From Actinophytocola sp044466355 (GTDB lineage: Bacteria; Actinomycetota; Actinomycetes; Mycobacteriales; Pseudonocardiaceae), in assembly GCF_044466355.1 (NCBI RefSeq), contig NZ_JBITMQ010000019.1, forward strand, positions 136,740-200,739: a stretch of 64,000 nt of DNA, written 5' to 3'. The notes beneath the pieces are model-generated. The model saw only the letters and a program-made list of their open reading frames with translations. It had not been told where the DNA came from and did not search any database. Shown one piece after another: positions 52,247 to 60,858 of this stretch; within the stretch, counting starts at the first letter, position 1; each line of letters begins with the position of its first letter. The position numbers and the translations under genes are program-made.

Positions 52247-52963
52247 TCAGGGAGTGCGCAGTGCGGCGACGAGAGCGGGGTCCCCGTTGACCACGGCCGT
52301 GCTCGGCCGTTTCCACAGGGCACGGTAGACCGCGTCCGCGGTGCCCACCAGCGAGGCGTCCGTGTCCAGTTCGGTGGCCTTGCCGATCTCGGGTTTCCCA
52401 CCCTCGGTCAGGGTGACCTGCCAGGCGTGGCCCGCGTCGGCGGCGTGCACGAGGACGGTGCCCGCGACCTCGGCGGGGAAGCGGGCGACCATGACGTGGA
52501 GCGCCTCGTCGACCCCGTCCGCGGCGAACTCGGGCTCGAACACCAGGTGCGGCACGTCGTCGCCGTGCGCGGCGTGCTCGGCGTCGAGCCGGTGGATCGC
52601 CGTCTCGTGTGCCTGCCGCCGGGCCCAGAAGCTGGTGCCGTGGAAGTGCGCGAAGGCCCACGCGGGCTGGCCGGGCCCACGCCGCGCCAGCTCGTCGAGC
52701 ATGGTGGTGAGCGTGGCGTCCCAGAAGGCGAGCAGCTCGTCCCAGTCCTCGGGCGGCCGCTCGGTCCTCGGCGCCTCGCCGTCCGGATCGGCGTCGAGGG
52801 ACAGCACGACCTGGGCCTGCACGCGCGCGACGTGCCGCACCAGCCGATGCACCGTCCACCCTGGACACGTCGGCACCTGTGCGCCCGGCCCGGCGGCCAC
52901 CGCCGCGGCCCGCAACGCCGCCGCCTGCTTGCGGGTTTCCGTGAGGTATTCGGCGAACTCCAC
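52247..52963 (-). CDS. Mycothiol-dependent maleylpyruvate-isomerase-family protein
   Basis: This 238-residue protein has the DinB-like MDMPI N domain: TCPGWTVHRLVRHVARVQAQV near 35-55 and HETAIHRLDAEHAAHG near 115-130, which hold the metal His/Glu/Asp residues. The C-terminal wing (residues 160-235) is the MDMPI C domain. Such enzymes use mycothiol as thiol cofactor, consistent with mshA in this window. GTG 52963 and the purU start are 10 nt apart on the same strand. Divergent from the reductase-like gene at 52999. Confidence 0.88.
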   Translation of the reverse strand: MEFAEYLTETRKQAAALRAAAVAAGPGAQVPTCPGWTVHRLVRHVARVQAQVVLSLDADPDGEAPRTERPPEDWDELLAFWDATLTTMLDELARRGPGQPAWAFAHFHGTSFWARRQAHETAIHRLDAEHAAHGDDVPHLVFEPEFAADGVDEALHVMVARFPAEVAGTVLVHAADAGHAWQVTLTEGGKPEIGKATELDTDASLVGTADAVYRALWKRPSTAVVNGDPALVAALRTP

Positions 52964-52998
52964 GAGCCAGACCTTAGCCGTCGGTAGCGTGTCCCGTT

Positions 52999-53571
52999 GT
53001 GCGCAAACTCGTGTATTTCGTCGCGACCACCATCGACGGCTTCGTGGCGGGCCCGGACGGCGCCGACCCGTCCGGCTTCTGGCCCATCCCGCAGGACTAC
53101 CTCGACCACCTCGTCCGCGAGTACCCGGAGACGCTGCCCGGTCCCGCGCGGGCGGCACTGGGCGTCACCGCGACGGGCGCCACGTTCGACACGGTCGTCG
53201 AGGGCCGCAACAGCTACGAGATCGGCGTCAAGGCGGGTGTGGCGGATGCGTTCCCGCACCTGCGACACATCGTGTTCTCCCGCACCCTCGGCGAGAACGA
53301 GCACGTCGAGGTCGTCGCCACCGACCCCGTCGCCAAGGTCCGCGAGCTGAAAGCCGAGCCGGGCAAGGACATCTGGCTGATCGGCGGCGCCACCCTCGCG
53401 GGCGCTCTCTACGGGGAGGTCGACCGGCTGATCGTCAAACTCGGCCCGCTCACCCTCGGCGCCGGGATCCCGTTCAGCAGGACCGGTTTCGACCTGCGTC
53501 TGTGGCGGCTCACGAACCACCACGTGCTCGACACCGGCGCCCTGTTCCTGACGTACGACCGGACCGAGTGA
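52999..53571 (+). CDS. Dihydrofolate-reductase-family (RibD C-terminal-like) protein
   Basis: A 190-residue protein starting MRKLVYFVATTIDGFVAGPDG, with VEGRNSYEIG (about 73), HIVFSRTL near 92, and WLIGGATLAGALYGEVDRLIVKLGPLTLGAGIPFS near 127-160. These are the sections of the DHFR-like fold of the RibD C-terminal/YyaP reductases. NADPH is the expected cofactor. The substrate is unknown. It is divergent from the mycothiol-enzyme gene, 35 bp away. Confidence 0.88.
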   Translation: MRKLVYFVATTIDGFVAGPDGADPSGFWPIPQDYLDHLVREYPETLPGPARAALGVTATGATFDTVVEGRNSYEIGVKAGVADAFPHLRHIVFSRTLGENEHVEVVATDPVAKVRELKAEPGKDIWLIGGATLAGALYGEVDRLIVKLGPLTLGAGIPFSRTGFDLRLWRLTNHHVLDTGALFLTYDRTE

Positions 53572-53597
53572 CCGGGGATCTGCAGCTCCCCGCCCAC

Positions 53598-53700
53598 TTG
53601 TCCACAACCGCACCGGTTATCCACAGCCCGCCCTGCGAACCCCCGGACTGTCGGCCCCCACTGGTAGACTGGCAAGGCGGGTGGCCCCCGGGATCGGGTG
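53598..53700. repeat. Composite intergenic element, copy B (two DnaA-type boxes, TAGACT motif)
   Basis: Box 1 TTGTCCACA (53598-53606) and box 2 TTATCCACA (53617-53625) have the same 19-bp phase and joining bases (ACCGCACCGG) as at 41595. GGTAGACTGGCAAG follows from 53663, then a C-rich GGCCCCCGGGATCGGGTGGG stretch. In copy A the last motif is 45 bp after box 2; here 46 bp. Confidence 0.75.
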
Positions 53701-53742
53701 GGGTTTGCCACCGGCCGCGTTTGTCACCGAGCCGCGTTGTCA

Positions 53743-53768
53743 CCGAGCTGGGCGCAAGCCCAGCTCGG
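53743..53768. terminator. Hairpin terminator between convergent genes
   Basis: CCGAGCTGGGC (53743-53753) pairs perfectly with GCCCAGCTCGG (53758-53768) over the stable GCAA tetraloop. It lies between the reductase-like gene and the convergent MerR gene. Confidence 0.75.
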
Positions 53769-53827
53769 GCAGACCGGCCCTCTCGGCGACCTGCCGTCCG
53801 TTGAGGACACCCGGCACGGGGCGTGAT

Positions 53828-54583
53828 CTACAGGCGAGCCTGCGCGTAGGCGGCCATGGCCTCGCGCATGAACTCGGCCAGACGCGGGTCCGTCCTGTCG
53901 AAGTTCGCGCGGAACCTCGGGTCGTCGGCGTACAGGTCGCCGAGACCGGTGTAGGACTCGCGGTTCGGCGTCCAGTAGCCGGATGCCAGCCAGCGGTAGT
54001 GGCCGTCGACCACGTCGAGCACCTCGGCGTCACCCGGCTCGTGCCCGGCGTCGATCAGCGCGACCAGCGCGTTCAACTGCTCGGCCCACTTCTTGCCCTC
54101 GGACTGCCACCACTCCTTGGACTTGCCCTTGACGTGCGCGTTCGCCGCGTCCACCTGCTCGGCGCCCCAGCGCTCACGCGCCTCCTGCTGCAACTCCTCC
54201 TGCTTCGCGGAGTCGAACCCCTCGAACCAGTGGTCCATGTTCGTCATGTTCTCACCTCCTTCCAGTTCGTCGATCGTGCGTGACACGGTCCGCGCGAGCC
54301 GCGCGAAGCGGTCCCGTTCGGTCAGCAGCCAACGCCGGTGCATCTTCAGCACCTCGACCTGGTCACGGCCCTGCTGGACGATCTCCTTGATCGCCTCCAG
54401 CCCGACGCCCAGCTCCCGCATCACGAGGATCTGCTGCAGCCGCAGCAGCTGTTCCTGCTCGTAGTAGCGGTAGCCGTTGCCGCCGACCCACGCCGGCGGC
54501 AGCAACCCGATCTCGTCGTAGTGCCGCAGCGTCCGGGACGTCACCTTCGACATCTTCGCGACCTGCGCGATCGACCACGTCAT
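53828..54583 (-). CDS. TipA-like MerR-family regulator
   Basis: A 251-residue protein. The N-terminal MerR helix-turn-helix and wing (SIAQVAKMSKVTSRTLRHYDEIGLLPPAWVGGNGYRYYEQEQLLRLQQIL, about 3-55) are followed by a coiled-coil (65-110). A TipAS-type drug-binding domain follows (residues 112-251: MDHWFEGFDSAKQEELQQEARERWG...WWQSEGKKWAEQLNALVALIDAG). TipAL proteins bind thiopeptide-like drugs and activate their own promoter. The palindrome at 54601-54615 upstream suits self-activation. ATG 54583. Confidence 0.93.
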   Translation of the reverse strand: MTWSIAQVAKMSKVTSRTLRHYDEIGLLPPAWVGGNGYRYYEQEQLLRLQQILVMRELGVGLEAIKEIVQQGRDQVEVLKMHRRWLLTERDRFARLARTVSRTIDELEGGENMTNMDHWFEGFDSAKQEELQQEARERWGAEQVDAANAHVKGKSKEWWQSEGKKWAEQLNALVALIDAGHEPGDAEVLDVVDGHYRWLASGYWTPNRESYTGLGDLYADDPRFRANFDRTDPRLAEFMREAMAAYAQARL

Positions 54584-54600
54584 GGGAAGAACGATAGAAG

Positions 54601-54615
54601 TTGACGTAACGTCAA
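54601..54615. promoter_or_regulatory. MerR-type palindromic operator
   Basis: TTGACGTAACGTCAA is a perfect palindrome about one central base, 18 bp before the MerR start and 31 bp before the divergent ADP-ribosylglycohydrolase gene. Both genes may be controlled. Confidence 0.75.
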
Positions 54616-54645
54616 AGTCAAACCCGATGTGGTACCAAGCACGCC

Positions 54646-55476
54646 GTGCATGAACACGCTTACGCCAGCCTGGTGGGCACCGCCGTCGGCGACGCGCTCG
54701 GCGAGGGCCTCTACCTGCGGGACAACGCGATCCACCGGCGACTGCCGCCCGCCCCGTGGCGGTGGACGGACGACACCGAGATGGCGTGCTCGGTCCTCCA
54801 CGTCCTCCGCACCCACGGGCACGTCGACCCGGACGCGCTCGCCGCGAGCTTCGCCGCCCACTACGACGTCGACCGCGGCTACGGCACGGGCATCGACGTG
54901 ATGATGCGTGACGTCGCCCGCGGCGCGAACCTCCGCGAGCTCGCGACCCGCACGTTCGGCGGCACTGGCTCGTGGGGCAACGGCGCCGCGATGCGGGTCG
55001 CGCCGCTGGGCGCGTGGTACGCGGGTGATCCGGCACGCGCGGCGGCGGAGGCGGCGGTCTCCGCGGCGGTCACGCACACGCACCCCGAAGGCGTCGCGGG
55101 TGCCGTGGCGGTCGCGGTCGCCGCCGCGGTGCCGGCGGAGCACATGTTCGCGGAGGTCCTGCGCCACACACCGCCCGGCGAGGTACGCGCCGGGATCGAG
55201 AAGGCGGCCGTGCTCGACGCCACCCCGGAGGACGCCGCGGCCGAGCTGGGCGCGGGCGGCCGGGTCAGCGCGCCGGACACGGTGCCGCTCGCGTTGTGGG
55301 TGGTCGCCCGGCACCCGAACGACTACGAGGAGGCCGTGTGGGAGGTCGCCGCGCTGGCCGAGGACGTCGACACCCTGTGCGCGATCGTCGGCGGCGTGCT
55401 CGCGTCGCGCGTGGGCCTGGACGGCATCCCGCTGCCATGGCGGCAGTCGGTGGAGCCGCTGCCTAGCTGGGTGTGA
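54646..55476 (+). CDS. ADP-ribosylglycohydrolase family protein
   Basis: A 276-residue enzyme with SLVGTAVGDALGEGLY (about 8-23), the metal-binding WTDDTEMACSVLHVL (about 39-55), SWGNGAAMRVAPLGAWY (about 108-124), and the C-terminal EDVDTLCAIVGGVLASRVG near 245. These Asp/Thr sets bind the two Mg ions of the DraG/ARH family that remove ADP-ribose from proteins or nucleic acids. The usual DTDTxAAxxG is altered to DVDTLCAIVGG. It is divergent from the TipA-like regulator gene. Confidence 0.9.
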   Translation: MHEHAYASLVGTAVGDALGEGLYLRDNAIHRRLPPAPWRWTDDTEMACSVLHVLRTHGHVDPDALAASFAAHYDVDRGYGTGIDVMMRDVARGANLRELATRTFGGTGSWGNGAAMRVAPLGAWYAGDPARAAAEAAVSAAVTHTHPEGVAGAVAVAVAAAVPAEHMFAEVLRHTPPGEVRAGIEKAAVLDATPEDAAAELGAGGRVSAPDTVPLALWVVARHPNDYEEAVWEVAALAEDVDTLCAIVGGVLASRVGLDGIPLPWRQSVEPLPSWV

Positions 55477-56257
55477 CCGCCGCCCAGTCCAGCGTCACCT
55501 CACCCAGGCGCCAGCGGCGGCGCCGGTCCAGCACCGGCCAGTCCGCCGCCAGCAGCGCCACCGCCTCGGTCCACCGGGCCCGCGGGCCGAAGTTCGCGTA
55601 CGGGGCGGCGCGGGCCCAGCAGCGGTCGAGCGCGGTGAACAACGCGTGCACCCGTTCACCGGGCACGTTGCGGTGGATCAGCGCCTTTGGCAGCCGTTCG
55701 GCCAGGTCCGAGGGCTGCTCCAGGTCGCAGGGCAGGCAGGCGAGCGTGAGGGTGCGGGGGCCCGACGCGTCGAGCGTGACCCAGCAGCAGCGCCGACCCA
55801 GCTCGTCACACGTGCCCTCGACGATCAACCCGCCGGGCGCGAGCCGCTCCCGCATGACGGCCCAGGCGCCGGCGACCTCCGCCTCCTCGTACTGGCGCAG
55901 CACGTTGAACGCGCGCACCAGCACCGGCCGCGTGCCCGCCAGCTCGAAGCCGCCGCGCCGGAACTCCAGCCGAGGCGGGTCGGCGGCGAAGGCGGCGGCA
56001 TCGACCCGTGCCGGGTCGATCTCCAGCCCGAGCACCCGCACGTCCGCGCGCACGGTCGCGAGCCTGCGCGCCAGCTCGACGGACGTCACCGGAGTCGCGC
56101 CGTAGCCGAGGTCGACGACCAGCGGGTCAGGGGTGTCGATGGCGTTCCGGACCCACGGCGTGCCGGTCACCCAGCGGTCGGACCGCCGCAGCCGGTTGGG
56201 GTTGGTCGTGCCACGAGTGGCGTTGCCGAGTGGCCTCAGCTGCGCTCGGCGAGCCAC
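55463..56257 (-). CDS. SAM-dependent methyltransferase, class I
   Basis: A 264-residue protein with ATRGTTNPNRLRRSDRWVTG near the N terminus, SAM motif I DPLVVDLGYGATPVTSVELARRLATV (about 46-70), VLGLEIDPARVDAA (about 77-90) and later VMRERLAPGGLIVEGTCDELGRRCCW (about 148-175). The N-terminal GTTNPNRLRR motif is typical of an actinobacterial family with no known substrate. GTG 56257, overlapping the upstream gene by 22 nt, is the most likely start but weakly supported. Its 3' end overlaps the convergent ADP-ribosylglycohydrolase gene by 14 bp. Confidence 0.8.
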   Translation of the reverse strand: MARRAQLRPLGNATRGTTNPNRLRRSDRWVTGTPWVRNAIDTPDPLVVDLGYGATPVTSVELARRLATVRADVRVLGLEIDPARVDAAAFAADPPRLEFRRGGFELAGTRPVLVRAFNVLRQYEEAEVAGAWAVMRERLAPGGLIVEGTCDELGRRCCWVTLDASGPRTLTLACLPCDLEQPSDLAERLPKALIHRNVPGERVHALFTALDRCWARAAPYANFGPRARWTEAVALLAADWPVLDRRRRWRLGEVTLDWAAVTPS

Positions 56258-56724
56258 TTCTCGGCGTACTCCGCCTCGGCCGCCAGCAGCTTCGTGACCT
56301 GCTCCGCGACCACCTTCTCGATCTTCCCGCCGACCAGCGGGATACCGACCTTCACCTCGGCCTTGATCCACAGCTCACTGCCGGTGCCGCGCGCGGTGAG
56401 CTGCCCGCGCGACGAGATGTGGGCCGGCACGCCGCTGATCGTCGCCTTGCCCGCCGACTCGAACCCGCGCCAGCGCTCCTCCCGCTCAACGACGAGGTCA
56501 CCGTTGAGGATGGACCGGACCGCGCTCGGCAGTCTGTTCGCGTCGACGCCCTGCCGGAGGCGGAACGCGGCGGAGTCTCCGGAGCGCTGGTGGTCGAGCA
56601 ACGCGGCCGACTTGCCACCGATGTCCCGCAGGCGCGCGGTGAGGAAGGCCTCATCCACCAGGGTGGAGAGGACGTCGTCGGCGGTCGCGGCGAACGTGGC
56701 GCGGTGCTCGAAACGGCTGGGCAT
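56236..56724 (-). CDS. DUF2505 (SRPBCC-like) protein, Rv0481c-like
   Basis: A 162-residue protein (MPSRFEHRATFAATADDVLSTLVDEAFLTARLRDIGGKSAAL...) of the DUF2505 family, with a helix-grip START-like fold expected to bind a hydrophobic ligand. It ends in an amphipathic helix (VVAEQVTKLLAAEAEYAEKWLAERS). In Mycobacterium an equivalent gene (Rv0481c) also lies divergent to murB. ATG 56724 is preferred over ATG 56751, which would cut into the murB start region. Confidence 0.85.
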   Translation of the reverse strand: MPSRFEHRATFAATADDVLSTLVDEAFLTARLRDIGGKSAALLDHQRSGDSAAFRLRQGVDANRLPSAVRSILNGDLVVEREERWRGFESAGKATISGVPAHISSRGQLTARGTGSELWIKAEVKVGIPLVGGKIEKVVAEQVTKLLAAEAEYAEKWLAERS

Positions 56725-56749
56725 GAACGGGAGGTTACCGTTGGAGCCC

Positions 56750-57813
<1,064 letters not shown>

Positions 57814-57817
<4 letters not shown>

Positions 57818-57981
57818 TGGGGTGTCCACCAATGTTGATGGGTTTATCGGTGGATCCAGGTTTCCGCTGGCAAGGCGCCGATCCTCCCTCGTACTGGGTG
57901 TACTTGGGTGGATCGGCAACGCCGCCAGCGGGAAGCTGGGCCGCCGAGAAACCCGGCGAACGTTGGTGGACACCCCACTAG
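57814..57981. repeat. 168-bp near-palindromic element with perfect 19-bp terminal inverted repeats
   Basis: CTAGTGGGGTGTCCACCAA (57814-57832) and its exact complement (57963-57981) bound the element. The inner arms also pair over about 52 nt with roughly 70% identity (for example TTTCCGCTGGCAAGGCG against the right arm). Both outer CTAG ends coincide with stop codons: murB TAG at 57815-57817 and the SDR TAG at 57978-57980 on the minus strand. Confidence 0.9.
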
Positions 57982-58712
57982 TTCCGGAACGCGCGTGTCG
58001 CCGACGCCTGCGCGCGCGGCTTCATGACGATCTGGTCCAGGTTCACGTGCGCGGGCCGGGTCACCGCGAACGTGACCACCTCCGCCACGTCGTCGGCGGT
58101 CAGCGGCTCGATGCCCTCGTACACCGTCGATGCCCGCTCGTTGTCACCGTCGAAGCGGACCAGTGAGAACTCCGTCTCCACCATCCCCGGCAGGACCTCG
58201 GTGAACCGCACCGGCTCGCCGAGCAGTTCCCCGCGCAACGTCCGGTGCAGGGCCGACTGCGCGTGCTTGGCCGAGGTGTAGCCCGCCCCGCCGTCGTACA
58301 CCTCGGTCGCCGCGACCGACGTGATCGTCACCACGTGCCCGTCGCCCGAGGAGACGAGCGACGGCAGCAGCGCCTTGGTGAGGCGCAGTGTGCCGAGCAC
58401 GTTCGTCTCCCACATCCACCGCCAGTGGTCCTCGTCCGCATCCGCGATCGGGGCGATGCCGCGGGCGCCGCCCGCGTTGTTCACCAGCACCCGGCACGGC
58501 CCGGCCTCGGCCACGAAGGAGGAAACCGACGAGGGATCCGTCACATCGAGCGGCAGCGCCACACCGCCGATGGAATCGGCCAGTACCGTCAGCCGATCCA
58601 GGCGCCGAGCGCCCACGACCACCCGAAAACCGGCGTCGGCGAGGTGGCGGGCGGTGGCGGCGCCGATGCCCGAACTGGCTCCGGTAACAATCGCAGTGCC
58701 GAGGTTGTTCAC
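57978..58712 (-). CDS. Short-chain dehydrogenase/reductase (Rv0484c-like)
   Basis: A 244-residue classical SDR with the cofactor motif TAIVTGASSGIGAATARHLADAGF, the NNAGGARG stretch near 88, the catalytic Ser in VVTITSVAA near 138, and the YxxxK pair GYTSAKHAQSALHRTLRGEL near 152. Substrate is unknown. The order murB-LDT-(SDR reverse)-mshA is that of Mycobacterium, where Rv0484c is the SDR. GTG 58712 was chosen because AGGA lies about 9 nt upstream. Confidence 0.9.
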   Translation of the reverse strand: MNNLGTAIVTGASSGIGAATARHLADAGFRVVVGARRLDRLTVLADSIGGVALPLDVTDPSSVSSFVAEAGPCRVLVNNAGGARGIAPIADADEDHWRWMWETNVLGTLRLTKALLPSLVSSGDGHVVTITSVAATEVYDGGAGYTSAKHAQSALHRTLRGELLGEPVRFTEVLPGMVETEFSLVRFDGDNERASTVYEGIEPLTADDVAEVVTFAVTRPAHVNLDQIVMKPRAQASATRAFRN

Positions 58713-58852
58713 GTTGACGATCCTGCCCACGCGGGTAACCCGGTTGGTGAGAGGGTTCGGGGTGATGACTGTCACACTCTCATGTCGCGCACCTGGACGG
58801 GGCTGGGGCGTCAATAGACGAAGAGGGATTAGAGCCAGGCGGAGGTTTGAAC

Positions 58853-60034
58853 GTGAGATCCGGACGGCGGTTTCTCGGTATGGTCGCGACTCTGGTCGCC
58901 GCGATCGCGCTGCTCGCATCGTGTACGTCGGAGGGTGACGGCGGGGCGAGCGGCACCGGCGGTGGTGAACCGCTCGAGAAGAAGGAACCCGCCGCCAAGC
59001 TCGTGTTCGCACCGGAGATCGGCGCGAAGGACGTCTCGCCGGTCGAGCCCGTGAAGGTCACCGTGACCGGCGGCGAGCTGGTCGAGGCCACCGTCACCAA
59101 CCCGGCTGGCAAGGAGGTCGCCGGGGAGATCGCGGCCGACAAGAAGAGCTGGACCAGTGCCGAGGTCCTCGGCTACGCGAAGGCCTACACGTACACGGTC
59201 AAGGCGGAGAACGCCGACGGCGAGGTGACCGAGAAGACCGGCGCCTTCAACACCCTCGCGCCCGCCACGACGCCGCGCGCCACGATCAACCCGGGCGACG
59301 ACGCGACCGTCGGCGTCGGCATGCCGGTCAGCATCAAGTTCCCCGAGGGCGGCCCCGAGGACAAGGCGGCCGTCGAGAAGGCGCTGACCGTGGAGACCTC
59401 ACAGCCCGTCGAGGGTTCGTGGGCGTGGATCAGCGACCGCCAGGTCGACTGGCGGCCCAAGGAGTACTGGCCCGCGAACACGCAGGTCACGGTGAACGCG
59501 AAGCTGTACGGCGTGGCCTACGGCGGCGGCGCGTACGGCAAGGCCGACCTGTCGACGGAGTTCAGCATCGGGCGCAACCAGGTCGTGAAGGTCAACACTC
59601 CGGAACACAAGATGGACGTCTACCGCGACGGCGCGCTCGTCGCGAGCTACCCGTCCAGCAACGGCAAGGACGCCGACCCGAACCTGAACACGCCCAACGG
59701 CACGGTGATCGTCATGGCGAAGGAGCCGGTCGGCGACTTCTCCAACCCGCGCTACGGGTACACGAACGTCAAGAAGAAGTGGGCCGTCCGCATCTCCAAC
59801 CACGGCGAGTTCATCCACGAGAACGAGGAGAACCGCGCCAACATCGGCAAGGCGAACACCTCGCACGGCTGCATCAACCTGTTCGAGCCCGACGCCAAGG
59901 CGTACTTCGACAGCGCGATGATCGGCGACCCCGTGGAGATCACCGGCTCCAAGGCCGACTTCCCGACCACGTCCGACGTGTTCGACTGGCTGATCCCGTG
60001 GGAGCAGTGGCAGTCGATGTCGGCCCTGAGTTGA
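58853..60034 (+). CDS. L,D-transpeptidase lipoprotein (LprQ/LdtMt5-like)
   Basis: A 393-residue lipoprotein with signal FLGMVATLVAAIALLASC (lipobox LLASC), two immunoglobulin-like domains (about 40-235), and a YkuD catalytic domain (about 240-380). The catalytic motif HGEFIHENEENRANIGKANTSHGCINLFEPDA holds the active Cys in SHGC. It should form 3-3 cross-links in peptidoglycan. The same gene order as Rv0483 (lprQ). GTG 58853 is preferred over TTG 58847, because the GGCGGAGG ribosome-binding site ends 7 nt before it. Confidence 0.94.
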   Translation: MRSGRRFLGMVATLVAAIALLASCTSEGDGGASGTGGGEPLEKKEPAAKLVFAPEIGAKDVSPVEPVKVTVTGGELVEATVTNPAGKEVAGEIAADKKSWTSAEVLGYAKAYTYTVKAENADGEVTEKTGAFNTLAPATTPRATINPGDDATVGVGMPVSIKFPEGGPEDKAAVEKALTVETSQPVEGSWAWISDRQVDWRPKEYWPANTQVTVNAKLYGVAYGGGAYGKADLSTEFSIGRNQVVKVNTPEHKMDVYRDGALVASYPSSNGKDADPNLNTPNGTVIVMAKEPVGDFSNPRYGYTNVKKKWAVRISNHGEFIHENEENRANIGKANTSHGCINLFEPDAKAYFDSAMIGDPVEITGSKADFPTTSDVFDWLIPWEQWQSMSALS

Positions 60035-60852
60035 TGGCGAGCATCACTGGGGAAGGTGGCGTCCGCGTCGCCTTCCGCACCGCTGGTGATCCGCAGGGGC
60101 CGCCGATCGTGTTCGTGCACGGCTGGGCGGCGTCCAGCGAGTCGTGGGCCGGGCAGTTGAGTGATCCTTCTCTCAGCGCGCACCGGCTCGTCGCCGTCGA
60201 CCTGCGTGGCCACGGCGCCTCCGGCGTGCCCGCCGACGACTACGACGACCCGGCCGTGTGGGCGGGCGACCTCGCGGCCGTCCTGGCCCATCTCGGTCGT
60301 CCGGCGGTGCTCGTCGGCTGGTCGTACGGCGGCCTCGTCGTCACCGACTACCTGCGGGAACGCGGTACGGACGGGGTCGAAGGCGTCGTGTACGTCGGCG
60401 CGGTGACCGAGCTGGGACGAGGCCGCCCCGGCGGTGCCGTCGGCCCGGCGTGGGACGGCGTCATGCGCCCGATGATGTCCGAGGACCCGGACGAGGCCGT
60501 CCCCGCGCTCACCACGTTCGCCCGGCGGATGACGGCGCGGCCGCTGCCGGGGCCCGACCTCCAGCGGTACGTCGGCACCATGCTCCGCGTACCGCCGAAC
60601 GTCAGGAAAGCGCTGTTCACAAGGGATCTGGGCAGCGCGGACGTGCTCGCGGCGATCGACGTGCCCGTGCTGATCACGCACGGCACGGCCGACACGGTCG
60701 TCGCCCCGTCGAGCGCGGAGTACGCGGCGGGGAAGATTTCCACCGCTGTCGTGCGTTGGTTCGAAGAAGTGGGACACATGCCGTTCGTGGAACGCAGTGC
60801 GGAGTTCAACGCGGCCCTGCTCGAGTTCGCGGGGCCGGTCGCCAACCACTAG
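60034..60852 (+). CDS. Alpha/beta hydrolase
   Basis: A 272-residue hydrolase with oxyanion motif VFVHGWAASSESWAGQL near 27, nucleophile elbow VGWSYGGLVVTDYLRE near 98, Asp in ITHGTADTVVAPSS near 215 and catalytic His in VGHMPFVERSAEFN near 248. It shares one base with the L,D-transpeptidase stop, so it is co-translated. Substrate unknown; position suggests a role near the cell wall or mycothiol step, but this is not shown. Confidence 0.88.
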   Translation: MASITGEGGVRVAFRTAGDPQGPPIVFVHGWAASSESWAGQLSDPSLSAHRLVAVDLRGHGASGVPADDYDDPAVWAGDLAAVLAHLGRPAVLVGWSYGGLVVTDYLRERGTDGVEGVVYVGAVTELGRGRPGGAVGPAWDGVMRPMMSEDPDEAVPALTTFARRMTARPLPGPDLQRYVGTMLRVPPNVRKALFTRDLGSADVLAAIDVPVLITHGTADTVVAPSSAEYAAGKISTAVVRWFEEVGHMPFVERSAEFNAALLEFAGPVANH

Positions 60853-60858
60853 TCGGGA

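Noticed and set aside
53598..53625. Chromosomal replication origin
   Set aside because: Two DnaA-type boxes only, no dnaA/dnaN/gyr genes and no AT-rich unwinding region.
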